Assembly: GCF_001523745.2 (NCBI RefSeq)
Contig: NZ_CP013387.1
Coordinates: 2,046,001 to 2,110,000, forward strand
Length of the DNA: 64,000 nucleotides
Direction: 5' to 3'
Source of the DNA: Burkholderia mayonis
Lineage (GTDB): Bacteria; Pseudomonadota; Gammaproteobacteria; Burkholderiales; Burkholderiaceae
Both the position numbers and the translations under genes were made by a program. The notes under the pieces are model-generated. The model was not told the DNA's origin and did not search any database. It saw nothing but the letters and a program-made list of their open reading frames with translations. Below, piece by piece: positions 31,303 to 39,473 of the stretch (the first letter of the stretch is position 1; every line of letters starts with the position of its first letter).

Positions 31303-31350
31303 ATGGGCGGTTTGCAATTCGTTTGCGGCATGTGCAAACTCTGCCCATCC
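31303..31350. repeat. Repeats at the prophage right end (possible transposase sites)
   Basis: GTTTGC occurs at 31310 and 31321 (11-bp phase) and its complement GCAAAC at 31334. The flanks ATGGGC (31303-31308) and GCCCAT (31343-31348) make the whole stretch an imperfect inverted repeat. It follows the last phage gene and lies before host metZ, where the terminal transposase-binding sites should be. Exact junction not determined. Confidence 0.45.
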
Positions 31351-31470
31351 CAATTTATCGCGCGTGATCGCGTTCAAATATCGCGCCGCGCTTCACGCGG
31401 TGCCGCGCGGCTCGGCACGATGCGCATCAAGCACGATGCGCCGAGTCGAGCCGCGTCGAAACCGGCCGCG

Positions 31471-32661
31471 TCAGCCGGCGAGGCCGCGCGCGAGATCGCC
31501 GCGGATGTCCGCCGGATCCTCGAGCCCGACGGCGAGCCGGATCAGCCCTTCGGTGATTCCCGCCGCCTCGCGCGCTTCCGGCGCGATCCGGCTGTGCGTC
31601 GTCGTCGCCGGATGCGTGATCGTCGTGCGCGTGTCGCCGAGGTTCGCGGTGATCGACACGATCTTCGTGCCGTCGATCACGCGCCATGCGTTCGCGCGCT
31701 GCTGTTCCGGCGTGTCGCCCGTCAACTCGAACGACACGACCGAGCCGCCCGACTTCTGCTGACGCTTCGCGAGCGCGTATTGCGGATGCGATTCGAGCCC
31801 CGGATAGAACACGCGCTTGACGGCCGGATGCGCTTCGAGCCAGCGGGCGATCTCGAGCGCGTTCTCCGACTGCCGGTTCACGCGCAACGACAGCGTCTCC
31901 ATCCCTTTCAGCAGCACCCATGCGTTGAACGCGGAAAGCGTCGGCCCCGCAGTGCGCACGAACGGGAACACCTTCTCCATGATGAACGCCTTCGAGCCAA
32001 CGAGCGCGCCGCCCAGCACGCGGCCCTGGCCGTCGAGGAACTTGGTCGCCGAGTGCATCACGACGTCCGCGCCGAGCTTGAGCGGCTGCTGCAGCACCGG
32101 GCTGCAGAAACAGTTGTCGACGACAAAGAGCGCGTTCGCTTCCTTCGCGATCTTGCCGATCGCCTCGATGTCGGCGAGCTCGGTCATCGGATTCGACGGC
32201 GTCTCGAGGAAGAACATCTTCGTCTCGGGACGCACGGCGGCGCGCCACGCGTCGAGATCGGCCGGATCGACGAACGTCGTCGTGATGCCGAACTTCGCGA
32301 AGATCTGCCCGAACATGCCGAGCGTCGAGCCGAACAGGCTGCGCGAGCTGACGAGGTGGTCGCCCGCCTGCAGCGCGGCCATCACGACCGACATGATCGC
32401 CGCCATCCCGGACGCGGTCGCGATGCACGCCTCGCCGCCTTCGAGCGCCGCGAGGCGATCCTGAAACATCGTGACGGTCGGGTTCGTGAAGCGCGAGTAT
32501 GTGTAATAGTCTTCCGAATGCTTGAAGCGCTCGGCCGCCTCGGCCGCGCTCGCATAGCAGAAGCTCGACGTCAGGAAGATCGCTTCCGAATGCTCGTTGA
32601 ATTCGCTGCGCAGCGTGCCCGAGCGGACGGCGAGCGTGTCGAAGTTGAGAGAGTCGTCCAT
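31471..32661 (-). CDS. metZ: O-succinylhomoserine sulfhydrylase
   Basis: A 396-aa PLP enzyme from the ATG at 32661; upstream in-frame starts would enter the leader. It replaces succinyl of O-succinylhomoserine by sulfide to give homocysteine in methionine synthesis. Cys/Met-metabolism motifs are visible: YTYSRFTNPTVTMFQDRLAA, the PLP lysine in HSATKFLDGQGRVLGG and the C-terminal ANLGDTRTTITHPATTTHSR. A SAM-II-like aptamer lies in the 5' leader (32776-32873). The prophage is inserted downstream of its 3' end and leaves the gene intact. Confidence 0.93.
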   Translation of the reverse strand: MDDSLNFDTLAVRSGTLRSEFNEHSEAIFLTSSFCYASAAEAAERFKHSEDYYTYSRFTNPTVTMFQDRLAALEGGEACIATASGMAAIMSVVMAALQAGDHLVSSRSLFGSTLGMFGQIFAKFGITTTFVDPADLDAWRAAVRPETKMFFLETPSNPMTELADIEAIGKIAKEANALFVVDNCFCSPVLQQPLKLGADVVMHSATKFLDGQGRVLGGALVGSKAFIMEKVFPFVRTAGPTLSAFNAWVLLKGMETLSLRVNRQSENALEIARWLEAHPAVKRVFYPGLESHPQYALAKRQQKSGGSVVSFELTGDTPEQQRANAWRVIDGTKIVSITANLGDTRTTITHPATTTHSRIAPEAREAAGITEGLIRLAVGLEDPADIRGDLARGLAG

Positions 32662-32725
32662 GTTCCGTTCATCCGTTTTCAAGCGCATCGCCGCCATGCG
32701 CGCCGCGCGGCGAATGCGCAGACCA

Positions 32726-32762
32726 ACAAAAAGCCCGCTCATGCGTCGGCATCAGCGGGCTT
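32726..32762 (-). terminator. Terminator in the metZ leader / after purF
   Basis: On the minus strand AAGCCCGCT (32762-32754) and AGCGGGCTT (32739-32731) form a perfect 9-bp stem followed by a T-run (TTTTTG). It lies between the SAM-II-like aptamer and metZ, so it may serve as the riboswitch expression platform, or simply end the purF transcript. Confidence 0.8.
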
Positions 32763-32775
32763 AGTGTGCGGTACG

Positions 32776-32873
32776 AACAGCTATCGACTCGGGCCGGCGT
32801 GGCGCTCCTCGCCGGCCTTCGCTTTAGCTGTTTCGGGTTGCCCCGCGTCCGCAAGCTGAAATCAAATCGACGC
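32776..32873 (-). promoter_or_regulatory. SAM-II-like riboswitch upstream of metZ
   Basis: The RNA shows a P1 stem GCGUC (32873-32869) / GACGC (32849-32845), a loop with GAUUUGA and GCUUGC, and the 3' element GCUAAAGCG (32828-32820). These are the conserved blocks of SAM-II (SAM-alpha) aptamers as I remember them, with a longer insert between P1 and the 3' element. The 3' element overlaps AACAGCUA, which can instead pair perfectly with UAGCUGUU at 32783-32776, enclosing an 8-bp GGCCGGCG hairpin: a plausible alternative fold. metZ is a known type of SAM-II target. Confidence 0.68.
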
Positions 32874-32881
32874 AAGGCGCC

Positions 32882-32890
32882 ATCGTATCA
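32882..32890 (-). promoter_or_regulatory. Extended -10 promoter of metZ leader
   Basis: TGATACGAT on the minus strand is an extended -10 (TGn-TACGAT) without a good -35. It would start RNA about 5 bp before P1 of the SAM-II-like aptamer, which fits an aptamer at the very 5' end of the transcript. Confidence 0.45.
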
Positions 32891-32918
32891 CGCCTTTTCG
32901 GTCGCGTGCGCGCGGCGC

Positions 32919-34454
32919 TCACTCGACCGATAGCTGCAGGTTCATCTGCGAGCGCGCGGCGCCTTCGCCGCTCGGATCGCGATCCGCCTGCGACGCGGGC
33001 GCGAGACGCGCGCGCTCGATCGCGTCGAGATACTCGGGCGTGACGTCGCCCGTAATATAGTCGCCGTCGAAGCACGACGCCTCGAAGCGCTCGAGCGACG
33101 GGTTGATGTCGCGCACCGCGCGGCGCAGATCGTCGACATCCTGATAGATCAGGTAATCGGCGCCGATGATCTTCGCGACTTCCTCGTCGGTGCGGCCGTG
33201 CGCGACGAGCTCGCCGCGCGTCGGCATGTCGATCCCGTAGACGTTCGGGAATTTCACGGGCGGCGCCGCCGACGCGAAGATCACCGACTTCGCGCCCGCG
33301 TCGCGCGCCATCTGCACGATTTCGTGCGACGTCGTACCGCGCACGATCGAATCGTCGACGATCAGCACGTGCTTGTCCTTGAACTCGATGCTCATCGCGT
33401 TGAGCTTCTGGCGCACCGACTTCTTGCGCACCGCCTGGCCCGGCATGATGAACGTGCGGCCGACGTAGCGGTTCTTGAAGAAGCCTTCGCGATACTCGAC
33501 GCCGAGCTTCGCCGCGACCTGCATCGCAGCCGGACGCGACGAATCGGGAATCGGCATCACGACGTCGATCGGCACGTTCGGCAGCTCGCGCTTGATCTTC
33601 TCGGCGAGGTAATCGCCCATCCGCAGACGGACGTTGTAGACGGGCACGCCGTCGAGGCACGAATCCGGACGCGCGAGGTACACGTACTCGAACATGCACG
33701 GATTCAGGCTCGGCTTGTCCGCGCACTGGCGGCTGTGGAACTTGCCGTCGACGTCGATGAAGATCGCCTCGCCCGGCTGCACGTCGCGGACGAACTCGAA
33801 GCCGATGCCTTCGACCGCGACCGACTCCGACGCGACCATCCATTCGGTGCCGTGATCGGTTTCGAGCTTGCCGAGGCAAAGCGGGCGGATGCCGAACGGA
33901 TCGCGGAACGCGAGGAGGCCGTGGCCCGCGATCAGCGACACGATCGCGTACGAGCCGTGCGCGCGGCGATGCACGCCCGCGACCGCCCTGAACAGCGAAT
34001 CCGGATCGAGCTCGAGGCCCGTCGTCGACAACTGCAGCTCGTGCGCAAGCACGTTCAGCAGCACTTCGCTGTCGGAGTTCGTGTTGATGTGGCGGCGGTC
34101 GATCCGGAACATCTCGTCCTTCAACTGCTGCCAGTTCGTCAGGTTGCCGTTGTGCGCGAGGATGATGCCGAACGGCGCGTTCACGTAGAACGGTTGCGCT
34201 TCGGCTTCGCTCGACGCGGAGCCCGCCGTCGGGTAGCGGACCTGGCCGATCCCGGACGTGCCGGGCAGGCTGCGCATGTTGCGCGTGCGGAACACGTCGC
34301 GCACCATGCCGTTCGCCTTGTACATGTGGAAATTGCTGCCGTCCGCCGTCGCGATGCCCGCTGCATCCTGACCGCGATGCTGCAACAGCAGCAAGCTGTC
34401 ATAGACGAGCTGGTTGACCGGAGACTGGGAGATAACGCCTACGATGCCGCACAT
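32919..34454 (-). CDS. purF: Amidophosphoribosyltransferase
   Basis: A 511-aa enzyme for the first step of purine synthesis (PRPP + glutamine to phosphoribosylamine). The N-terminal nucleophile is Cys2 (MCGIVGVI), without propeptide. The glutaminase domain has LLLQHRGQDAAGIAT, and the C-terminal PRPP loop is VLIVDDSIVRGTTS. Length agrees with E. coli PurF (505). It lies 51 bp downstream of cvpA, the same cvpA-purF pairing as in enterobacteria. Confidence 0.96.
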   Translation of the reverse strand: MCGIVGVISQSPVNQLVYDSLLLLQHRGQDAAGIATADGSNFHMYKANGMVRDVFRTRNMRSLPGTSGIGQVRYPTAGSASSEAEAQPFYVNAPFGIILAHNGNLTNWQQLKDEMFRIDRRHINTNSDSEVLLNVLAHELQLSTTGLELDPDSLFRAVAGVHRRAHGSYAIVSLIAGHGLLAFRDPFGIRPLCLGKLETDHGTEWMVASESVAVEGIGFEFVRDVQPGEAIFIDVDGKFHSRQCADKPSLNPCMFEYVYLARPDSCLDGVPVYNVRLRMGDYLAEKIKRELPNVPIDVVMPIPDSSRPAAMQVAAKLGVEYREGFFKNRYVGRTFIMPGQAVRKKSVRQKLNAMSIEFKDKHVLIVDDSIVRGTTSHEIVQMARDAGAKSVIFASAAPPVKFPNVYGIDMPTRGELVAHGRTDEEVAKIIGADYLIYQDVDDLRRAVRDINPSLERFEASCFDGDYITGDVTPEYLDAIERARLAPASQADRDPSGEGAARSQMNLQLSVE

Positions 34455-34505
34455 GGCATGTCCTTCAACGATACAAAAAACGGTTCGGTCGGTGCGCTCG
34501 CGCGA

Positions 34506-35000
34506 TCAGACGTGAATGTACGCGGCGAGCCCGTCGGGCAAGAGCGGCTTCAGCTCGCGCACGCCCTGTTCGGCGAACGGACGCAGCAACGCGTCGCGCC
34601 AGAAATCCTGTTTCGGCAGCTCGGTCAGGCCGGCCGCGGCGACGAGCAGCACCACGAGCAGCACGCCGCGCACGAGGCCGAACATCATGCCGAGCGACCG
34701 GTCGACGCCGCCCAGGCCCGTCGCCTGCGCGATCCGCGACAACAGCGCGTTCGCGACGCCCGCGACGAGCACGACGCCGATGACGATCAACGCAAACGCG
34801 ATCACCCATTGGGTCAGCGCGCCGCCCGGCCAGGTCGCCGGAATGTAAGGCAGCACGACGCCGACGAAACGGCACGCGATCAAAAATGCGGCGATCCAGC
34901 CGATCAGGCCGAAGATCTCGCCGACGAAGCCGCGCCACGCGCCGCGCAACGCCGACAGACCGATCACCAGCAGGACGGCGTAGTCGAAAGCGGTCAGCAT
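34506..35000 (-). CDS. cvpA: CvpA family membrane protein
   Basis: A 164-aa inner-membrane protein with four predicted helices (FDYAVLLVIGLSALRGAWRG first, with the conserved RG; then IFGLIGWIAAFLIACRFVG). CvpA is needed for colicin V production and, in several bacteria, for envelope resistance to bile or deoxycholate. It lies between the SPOR protein and purF on the same strand with short gaps. Confidence 0.92.
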   Translation of the reverse strand: MLTAFDYAVLLVIGLSALRGAWRGFVGEIFGLIGWIAAFLIACRFVGVVLPYIPATWPGGALTQWVIAFALIVIGVVLVAGVANALLSRIAQATGLGGVDRSLGMMFGLVRGVLLVVLLVAAAGLTELPKQDFWRDALLRPFAEQGVRELKPLLPDGLAAYIHV

Positions 35001-35006
35001 CGCCCG

Positions 35007-35819
35007 TTACTGCGCGAGGCCCGCTTCGCGCACCTTCGCGATCGCGGCGGACGCGGCCGCGCGATCGGCGAACGGCCCCGCGCGCAACAGTGTAGCCGTA
35101 CTGCCGTCGGCCTGCTTGCGATGCTCGACATAGGCGGGCACCCCCGCCGCTTTCAACTTCGTCGCCCAGGTGCGGGCGGTCGAGTCGTCGCGGAACGAGC
35201 CGAGCTGCAGCGCAAAGCGCGCACCGGGCGGCGATGCGGGCGACGATGCATCGCCGTCGGCCGATGCCGTCGCGGCCGGCGTGCGAGGAGCCGCGGCAGT
35301 GTCCTGCGGCGGCATCGCGGCCGGCTTCTGCGCGGCGCTCGGCGCCTTCGCGGCGGCGGTTTGGGTCTTCCTGGCTTCCTGAACGCCCGACTTCGCGGCC
35401 GCAGCGGGCGCCGGCGCGACGCTCGCCGCCGCGACAGCCCCGGACGCGGGCGGCTCGTCGTGCGCGACGCCCGCCTGGACGTCCGATGCGTCTTCGTCGT
35501 TCGCGGCGGCCGCCTGGTGCGACGGACGGCTCGGGATGTCGATCGCGACGTCGTCGGTGACGGGCTTCGGATGCGAATCGAGCACCATCGGCAGCACGAT
35601 CACCGCGGCGACGACGAGCGCGATCGCGCCGACGAGGCGCCGACGCGCGCGTTGTTTTTCAGGAAGGGTCGGATCGAGCAGCAGTGCGTCGGTGTCGGGC
35701 CGCTCGGTGCGGCGCGACCGGCGCTCCACGCGTTCGGTGCGCACGGTCCGGGCGCCGGACCGCGACCCGCGCCTTTGCGGCGCGTCGTCATCTTTCTTGC
35801 CGAACGAAAAAATTCCCAT
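35007..35819 (-). CDS. SPOR domain protein (DedD-like)
   Basis: A 270-aa bitopic protein: basic N-terminal cytoplasmic part, one membrane helix at about 63-82 (LVGAIALVVAAVIVLPMVL), an Ala/Pro-rich periplasmic linker of about 100 residues, and a C-terminal SPOR domain (FALQLGSFRDDSTARTWATK, then VEHRKQADGSTATLLRAGPF). SPOR domains bind denuded septal peptidoglycan, so it is likely a division-site protein. Position between folC and cvpA is that of DedD in many proteobacteria. Confidence 0.9.
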   Translation of the reverse strand: MGIFSFGKKDDDAPQRRGSRSGARTVRTERVERRSRRTERPDTDALLLDPTLPEKQRARRRLVGAIALVVAAVIVLPMVLDSHPKPVTDDVAIDIPSRPSHQAAAANDEDASDVQAGVAHDEPPASGAVAAASVAPAPAAAAKSGVQEARKTQTAAAKAPSAAQKPAAMPPQDTAAAPRTPAATASADGDASSPASPPGARFALQLGSFRDDSTARTWATKLKAAGVPAYVEHRKQADGSTATLLRAGPFADRAAASAAIAKVREAGLAQ

Positions 35820-35848
35820 GTATGGCTGAACCCGAAGCTACTCGTCAG

Positions 35849-37162
35849 TCAGTGGTCATGGCGGCGGTCCACGACGGGCATCACCCCCGCTACCGTGTAG
35901 AAGCTACCGAAAACCACGATTCTATCATTGTCGGATGCGCTTTTTAGCGCATCGAGGAACGCATCGGCCGGCGTCGCGTGACGCGCGACGCTATGTTGCG
36001 CGCCATTTTCGACGCCCGCGCCGCGCAGCACGCGCTCGAGCACCTCGGCCGACGCCGCGCGCGGCAGCGGCAGATCGGTCAGATGCCAGTGGTCGATCGA
36101 GCCCTTCAGCCGCTCGACGATCCCGGCGAGATCCTTGTCGGCCATCGCGCCGAACACCGCGTACGTGTACGGGTAGTAGCCCATGCCGTCGAGATTCTGT
36201 GCGAGCACCGCGGCCGCGTGCGGGTTGTGCGCGACGTCGAGCAGCACGAGCGGCTTGCCGGGCAGCACCTGGAAGCGCCCCGGCAGTTCGACGTTCGCAA
36301 GCCCGAGCCGGATGTCCTGCGCGGACACGGGCAGCTTCTCGCGCAGCGCCTCGAGTGCGGCGAGCGCGGCCGACGCGTTGAGCAACTGGTTCGCGCCGCG
36401 CAGCGCCGGATACGCGAGCGCCGGATAGCGCTTGTCGCGGCCGACGTAGGCCCACTGCTGGCGCTCGCTGCCCGGCTGCGTCGCGAAGCGGAAGTCGCGC
36501 CCGACGAGCCACAGATCCGCGCCGATCGCAGCCGCGTGATCGATGAGTGTCTGCGGCGGCGTCGGGTCGCCGCAGATCGCGGGCTTGCCCGGACGGAAGA
36601 TGCCCGCCTTCTCGAACGCGATCTTCTCGCGGGTGTCGCCGAGATATTCGATGTGGTCGACGTCGATGCTCGTCACGATCGCGCAATCGGTATCGATCAC
36701 GTTGACCGCGTCGAGCCGGCCGCCGAGCCCCACTTCGAGGATCACCGCGTCGAGCCCGCGCGACGCGAACAGGTGCATGATCGCGAGCGTCGTGAACTCG
36801 AAGTACGTGAGCGACACCGGTTCCGGCAGGCTCGTGCGCGCCGCCTCGACCGCCTCGAAGTGCGGCAGCAGCTCGTCGTCTTCGACGATCCGCCCATCGA
36901 CGCGCGCACGCTCGTTGAAGCGCAGCAGGTGCGGCGACGTGTGGCAGCCGACCTTATAGCCCGCGCGCACGAGAATCGTCTCGAGGAACGCGCAGGTCGA
37001 GCCCTTGCCGTTCGTGCCGCCGACCGTGATCACCGGGCACGCGAACTGGAGCTTCAGCGCGTTCTTCACCTTGCCGATGCGGGTCAGGCCCATGTCGATG
37101 CCGACGGGATGCGCGCTTTCGAGGTGCGAGAGCCACGCGTCGAGAGTGGGAAAAGTGCTCAT
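35849..37162 (-). CDS. folC: Dihydrofolate synthase / folylpolyglutamate synthase
   Basis: A 437-aa Mur-ligase-like enzyme adding glutamate to dihydropteroate and folates. The P-loop is VITVGGTNGKGSTCAFLE; other motifs are DAVILEVGLGGRLDAVNVID and VLLDVAHNPHAAAVLAQNLD. The ATG at 37162 is preferred over the TTG at 37171. It lies downstream of accD as in E. coli. Confidence 0.95.
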   Translation of the reverse strand: MSTFPTLDAWLSHLESAHPVGIDMGLTRIGKVKNALKLQFACPVITVGGTNGKGSTCAFLETILVRAGYKVGCHTSPHLLRFNERARVDGRIVEDDELLPHFEAVEAARTSLPEPVSLTYFEFTTLAIMHLFASRGLDAVILEVGLGGRLDAVNVIDTDCAIVTSIDVDHIEYLGDTREKIAFEKAGIFRPGKPAICGDPTPPQTLIDHAAAIGADLWLVGRDFRFATQPGSERQQWAYVGRDKRYPALAYPALRGANQLLNASAALAALEALREKLPVSAQDIRLGLANVELPGRFQVLPGKPLVLLDVAHNPHAAAVLAQNLDGMGYYPYTYAVFGAMADKDLAGIVERLKGSIDHWHLTDLPLPRAASAEVLERVLRGAGVENGAQHSVARHATPADAFLDALKSASDNDRIVVFGSFYTVAGVMPVVDRRHDH

Positions 37163-37260
37163 CGAATTCAAAGCGAATCAAAGCGAATACGCCGAAAAAA
37201 CAAACGCGCCGCTCGGCGCAAGCCGAGCGACGCGCGGTCGTGCAATCACCCGCGTGGCCG

Positions 37261-38133
37261 TCAAGCCAGCGCGTCGGCCGGCTGGCGCTGCAGCAGCGCG
37301 AGCAGCTGCGCGATCTCGTCGCGCATCTTGCGGCGGTCGACGATCATGTCGATCGCGCCCGTCGTCAGCAGGAACTCGGCGCGCTGGAAGCCTTCCGGCA
37401 GCTTCTCGCGGACCGTCTGCTCGATCACGCGCGGGCCGGCGAAGCCGATCAGCGCCTTCGGCTCGGCGATCACGACGTCGCCGAGGAACGCGAAGCTCGC
37501 CGACACGCCGCCCATCGTCGGATCGGTCAGCACCGAGATGAACGGCAGCTTCGCCTCGGAGAGCTTCGTCAGCATCGCGGTGGTCTTCGCCATCTGCATC
37601 AGCGACAGCAGGCTTTCCTGCATCCGCGCGCCGCCCGAGGCGGTGAAGCAGATGAACGGCACCTGCTGCTCGAGCGCGTTCTGCGCGCCGCGCGCGAAGC
37701 GCTCGCCGACGACCGAGCCCATCGAGCCGCCCATGAACGAGAACTCGAAGCACGCGGCGACGACGGGCAGCGTGCGGATCGCGCCGCCCATCACGACCAT
37801 CGCGTCGGTTTCGCCCGTCTCCTCCATCGCTTCCTTCAGACGATCCGGATACTTGCGGCTGTCCTTGAACTTCAGCGAATCGACCGGGACGATCTCCTGT
37901 CCGATCTCGTAGCGGCCTTCCGAATCGAGCAGTGCGTCGAGGCGCTCGCGCGCGCCGATCCGCATGTGGTGATCGCACTTCGGGCACACGTGCTGATTCG
38001 CGTCGACGTCGTTGCGGTACAGCACCGCTTCGCACGACGGGCACTTGACCCACAGGCCCTCGGGAATCCCCTTGCGGCTTTTCGGATCGGTCTGCTTGAT
38101 CTTCGGCGGCAACAGTTTGTCGAGCCAGCTCAT
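37261..38133 (-). CDS. accD: Acetyl-CoA carboxylase carboxyltransferase beta subunit
   Basis: A 290-aa subunit transferring carboxyl from biotin to acetyl-CoA. The N-terminal zinc ribbon is intact ([15 protein letters not shown], then [13 protein letters not shown]). The carboxyltransferase core has [20 protein letters not shown] and [21 protein letters not shown]. coli AccD is 304 aa. It sits between trpA and folC, a common proteobacterial arrangement. Confidence 0.96.
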   Translation of the reverse strand: MSWLDKLLPPKIKQTDPKSRKGIPEGLWVKCPSCEAVLYRNDVDANQHVCPKCDHHMRIGARERLDALLDSEGRYEIGQEIVPVDSLKFKDSRKYPDRLKEAMEETGETDAMVVMGGAIRTLPVVAACFEFSFMGGSMGSVVGERFARGAQNALEQQVPFICFTASGGARMQESLLSLMQMAKTTAMLTKLSEAKLPFISVLTDPTMGGVSASFAFLGDVVIAEPKALIGFAGPRVIEQTVREKLPEGFQRAEFLLTTGAIDMIVDRRKMRDEIAQLLALLQRQPADALA

Positions 38134-38216
38134 CGTATGGTTTCCTGTTCGGTGGCGGGCCGGGCAGTCTGCACCCGGGCCCGCCGTCAGCTATGTGTTG
38201 ACTTCTCGCGCGTCGC

Positions 38217-39032
38217 TTACGCGGCCGGCTTGCGTGCGCCGTCGATCGCGGCGCGCAGCTCGGCGACGAACCCCTTGAGCTCGGCGGCGGCGCTTTCCGG
38301 CGCGGCCTGCTCGAGCAATTGCACGAGGCGGCTGCCGATCACGACGGCGTCCGCCACCTCGGCCACCGCGCGCGCCGTCGCGGCGTCGCGGATGCCGAAA
38401 CCGACCCCGACGGGGAGCGGCACACGCGCCTTGATGGCGGGGATTTTACCTGCAATGCTCGAAACATCCAGATTTCCCGCGCCGGTCACGCCCTTGAGCG
38501 ATACATAGTAGACGTAGCCGCTCGCCACGTGGGCGACTGCGGCGATCCGGTCGTCGGTCGACGTCGGCGCGAGCAGGAAGATCGGATCGATGCCCGCCGC
38601 GCGCATCTTCGCGGCAAAATCGTGCGCTTCCTCGGGCGGGTAGTCGACGACGAGCACGCCGTCGACGCCCGCGGCGCGCGCGGCTGCCGCGAACGCATCC
38701 TCGCCCATCCGCTCGATCGGGTTCGCGTAGCCCATCAGCACGACGGGCGTCTTCGCGTCGCGCTCGCGGAAGCGCTTCACGTCGTCGAGCACGCTATGGA
38801 GCGTCACGCCCTTCTCGAGCGCGCGCTCGGACGAGCGCTGGATCACGGGACCGTCCGCCATCGGATCGGAGAACGGCACGCCGAGCTCGATGACGTCTGC
38901 GCCGCCTTCGGCGAGCGCGTGCATCAGCTCGACTGTCCTCGCCGGATCGGGATCGCCCGCGGTGATGAACGGGACGAGCCCTTTGCGCCCTTGGGCGGCG
39001 AGTGCGGCAAACGTATTCTGAATACGGGACAT
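38217..39032 (-). CDS. trpA: Tryptophan synthase alpha chain
   Basis: A 271-aa TIM-barrel converting indole-3-glycerol phosphate to indole and glyceraldehyde 3-phosphate. [20 protein letters not shown] precedes [20 protein letters not shown], which holds the catalytic Glu and Asp. Its ribosome site AGGAAAC is followed upstream by eight tandem 50-bp hairpin repeats, and trpB is separated from it by an adenine methyltransferase gene. The repeats lie in its RNA leader. Confidence 0.96.
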   Translation of the reverse strand: MSRIQNTFAALAAQGRKGLVPFITAGDPDPARTVELMHALAEGGADVIELGVPFSDPMADGPVIQRSSERALEKGVTLHSVLDDVKRFRERDAKTPVVLMGYANPIERMGEDAFAAAARAAGVDGVLVVDYPPEEAHDFAAKMRAAGIDPIFLLAPTSTDDRIAAVAHVASGYVYYVSLKGVTGAGNLDVSSIAGKIPAIKARVPLPVGVGFGIRDAATARAVAEVADAVVIGSRLVQLLEQAAPESAAAELKGFVAELRAAIDGARKPAA

Positions 39033-39046
39033 GACTGTTTCCTATG

Positions 39047-39440
39047 TCGATCCGGAGTTAGCGCTTTAGCGCTTACTCCGGTCCCATGCAAAGCTGTCGA
39101 TCCGGAGTTAGCGCTTTAGCGCTTACTCCGGTCCCATGCAAAGCTGTCGATCCGGAGTGAGCGCTTCGGCGCTTACTCCGGTCCCATGCAAAGCTGTCGA
39201 TCCGGAGTTAGCGCTTTAGCGCTTACTCCGGTCCCATGCAAAGCTGTCGATCCGGAGTGAGCGCTTTAGCGCTTACTCCGGTCCCATGCAAAGCTGTCGA
39301 TCCGGAGTGAGCGCTTCGGCGCTTACTCCGGTCCCATGCAAAGCTGTCGATCCGGAGTTAGCGCTTTAGCGCTTACTCCGGTCCCATGCAAAGCTGTCGA
39401 TCCGGAGTGAGCGCTTCAGCGCCTACTCCGGTCCCATGCA
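39047..39440. repeat. Tandem 50-bp repeat array, eight copies, each a hairpin
   Basis: Unit starts TCGATCCGGAGTTAGCGCTT and ends CCATGCAAAGCTG; copies begin at 39047, 39097, 39147, 39197, 39247, 39297, 39347 and 39397 (last one truncated). Each contains CCGGAGT(T/G)AGCGC-loop-GCGC(T/C)TACTCCGG, a stem of about 13 bp with TTTA, TTCG or TTCA in the loop. Differences between copies are confined to the loop and wobble positions, so the stem is kept. There are no unique spacers. It occupies the gap between the methyltransferase gene and trpA. Confidence 0.95.
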
Positions 39441-39473
39441 ACACAACGTTCGCTATCGCGCACGCCGCGCTAC

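Larger units (their letters stand above)
1..31345. mobile_element. BcepMu-like transposable prophage (left end outside window)
   Basis: A contiguous phage block runs from a truncated DD35E transposase to a com-like cargo operon that ends about 180 bp before host metZ. The head genes are of Mu type (gp27-, gp28-, gp29-, gp30-, gpG-like, DUF1320, gp37), the tail is contractile, and the distal tail and baseplate genes are P2-like (U, X, D, V, W, J, I). This combination is that of BcepMu and related Burkholderia phages. All structural genes are open, so the phage may be intact. The right boundary is only approximate, placed in the GTTTGC-repeat stretch near 31.30-31.35 kb. A 5-8 bp target duplication cannot be tested because the left end is missing. 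Confidence 0.93.

Noticed and set aside
32824-32883. Short uORF MAPCVDLISACGRGATRNS upstream of metZ
   Set aside because: Its ATG overlaps the extended -10, so it would not be on the metZ transcript; the same bases form the SAM-II-like aptamer.
39047-39440. Regular repeats that could be a CRISPR array
   Set aside because: Units are tandem with no unique spacers and no cas genes nearby; it is a hairpin VNTR.
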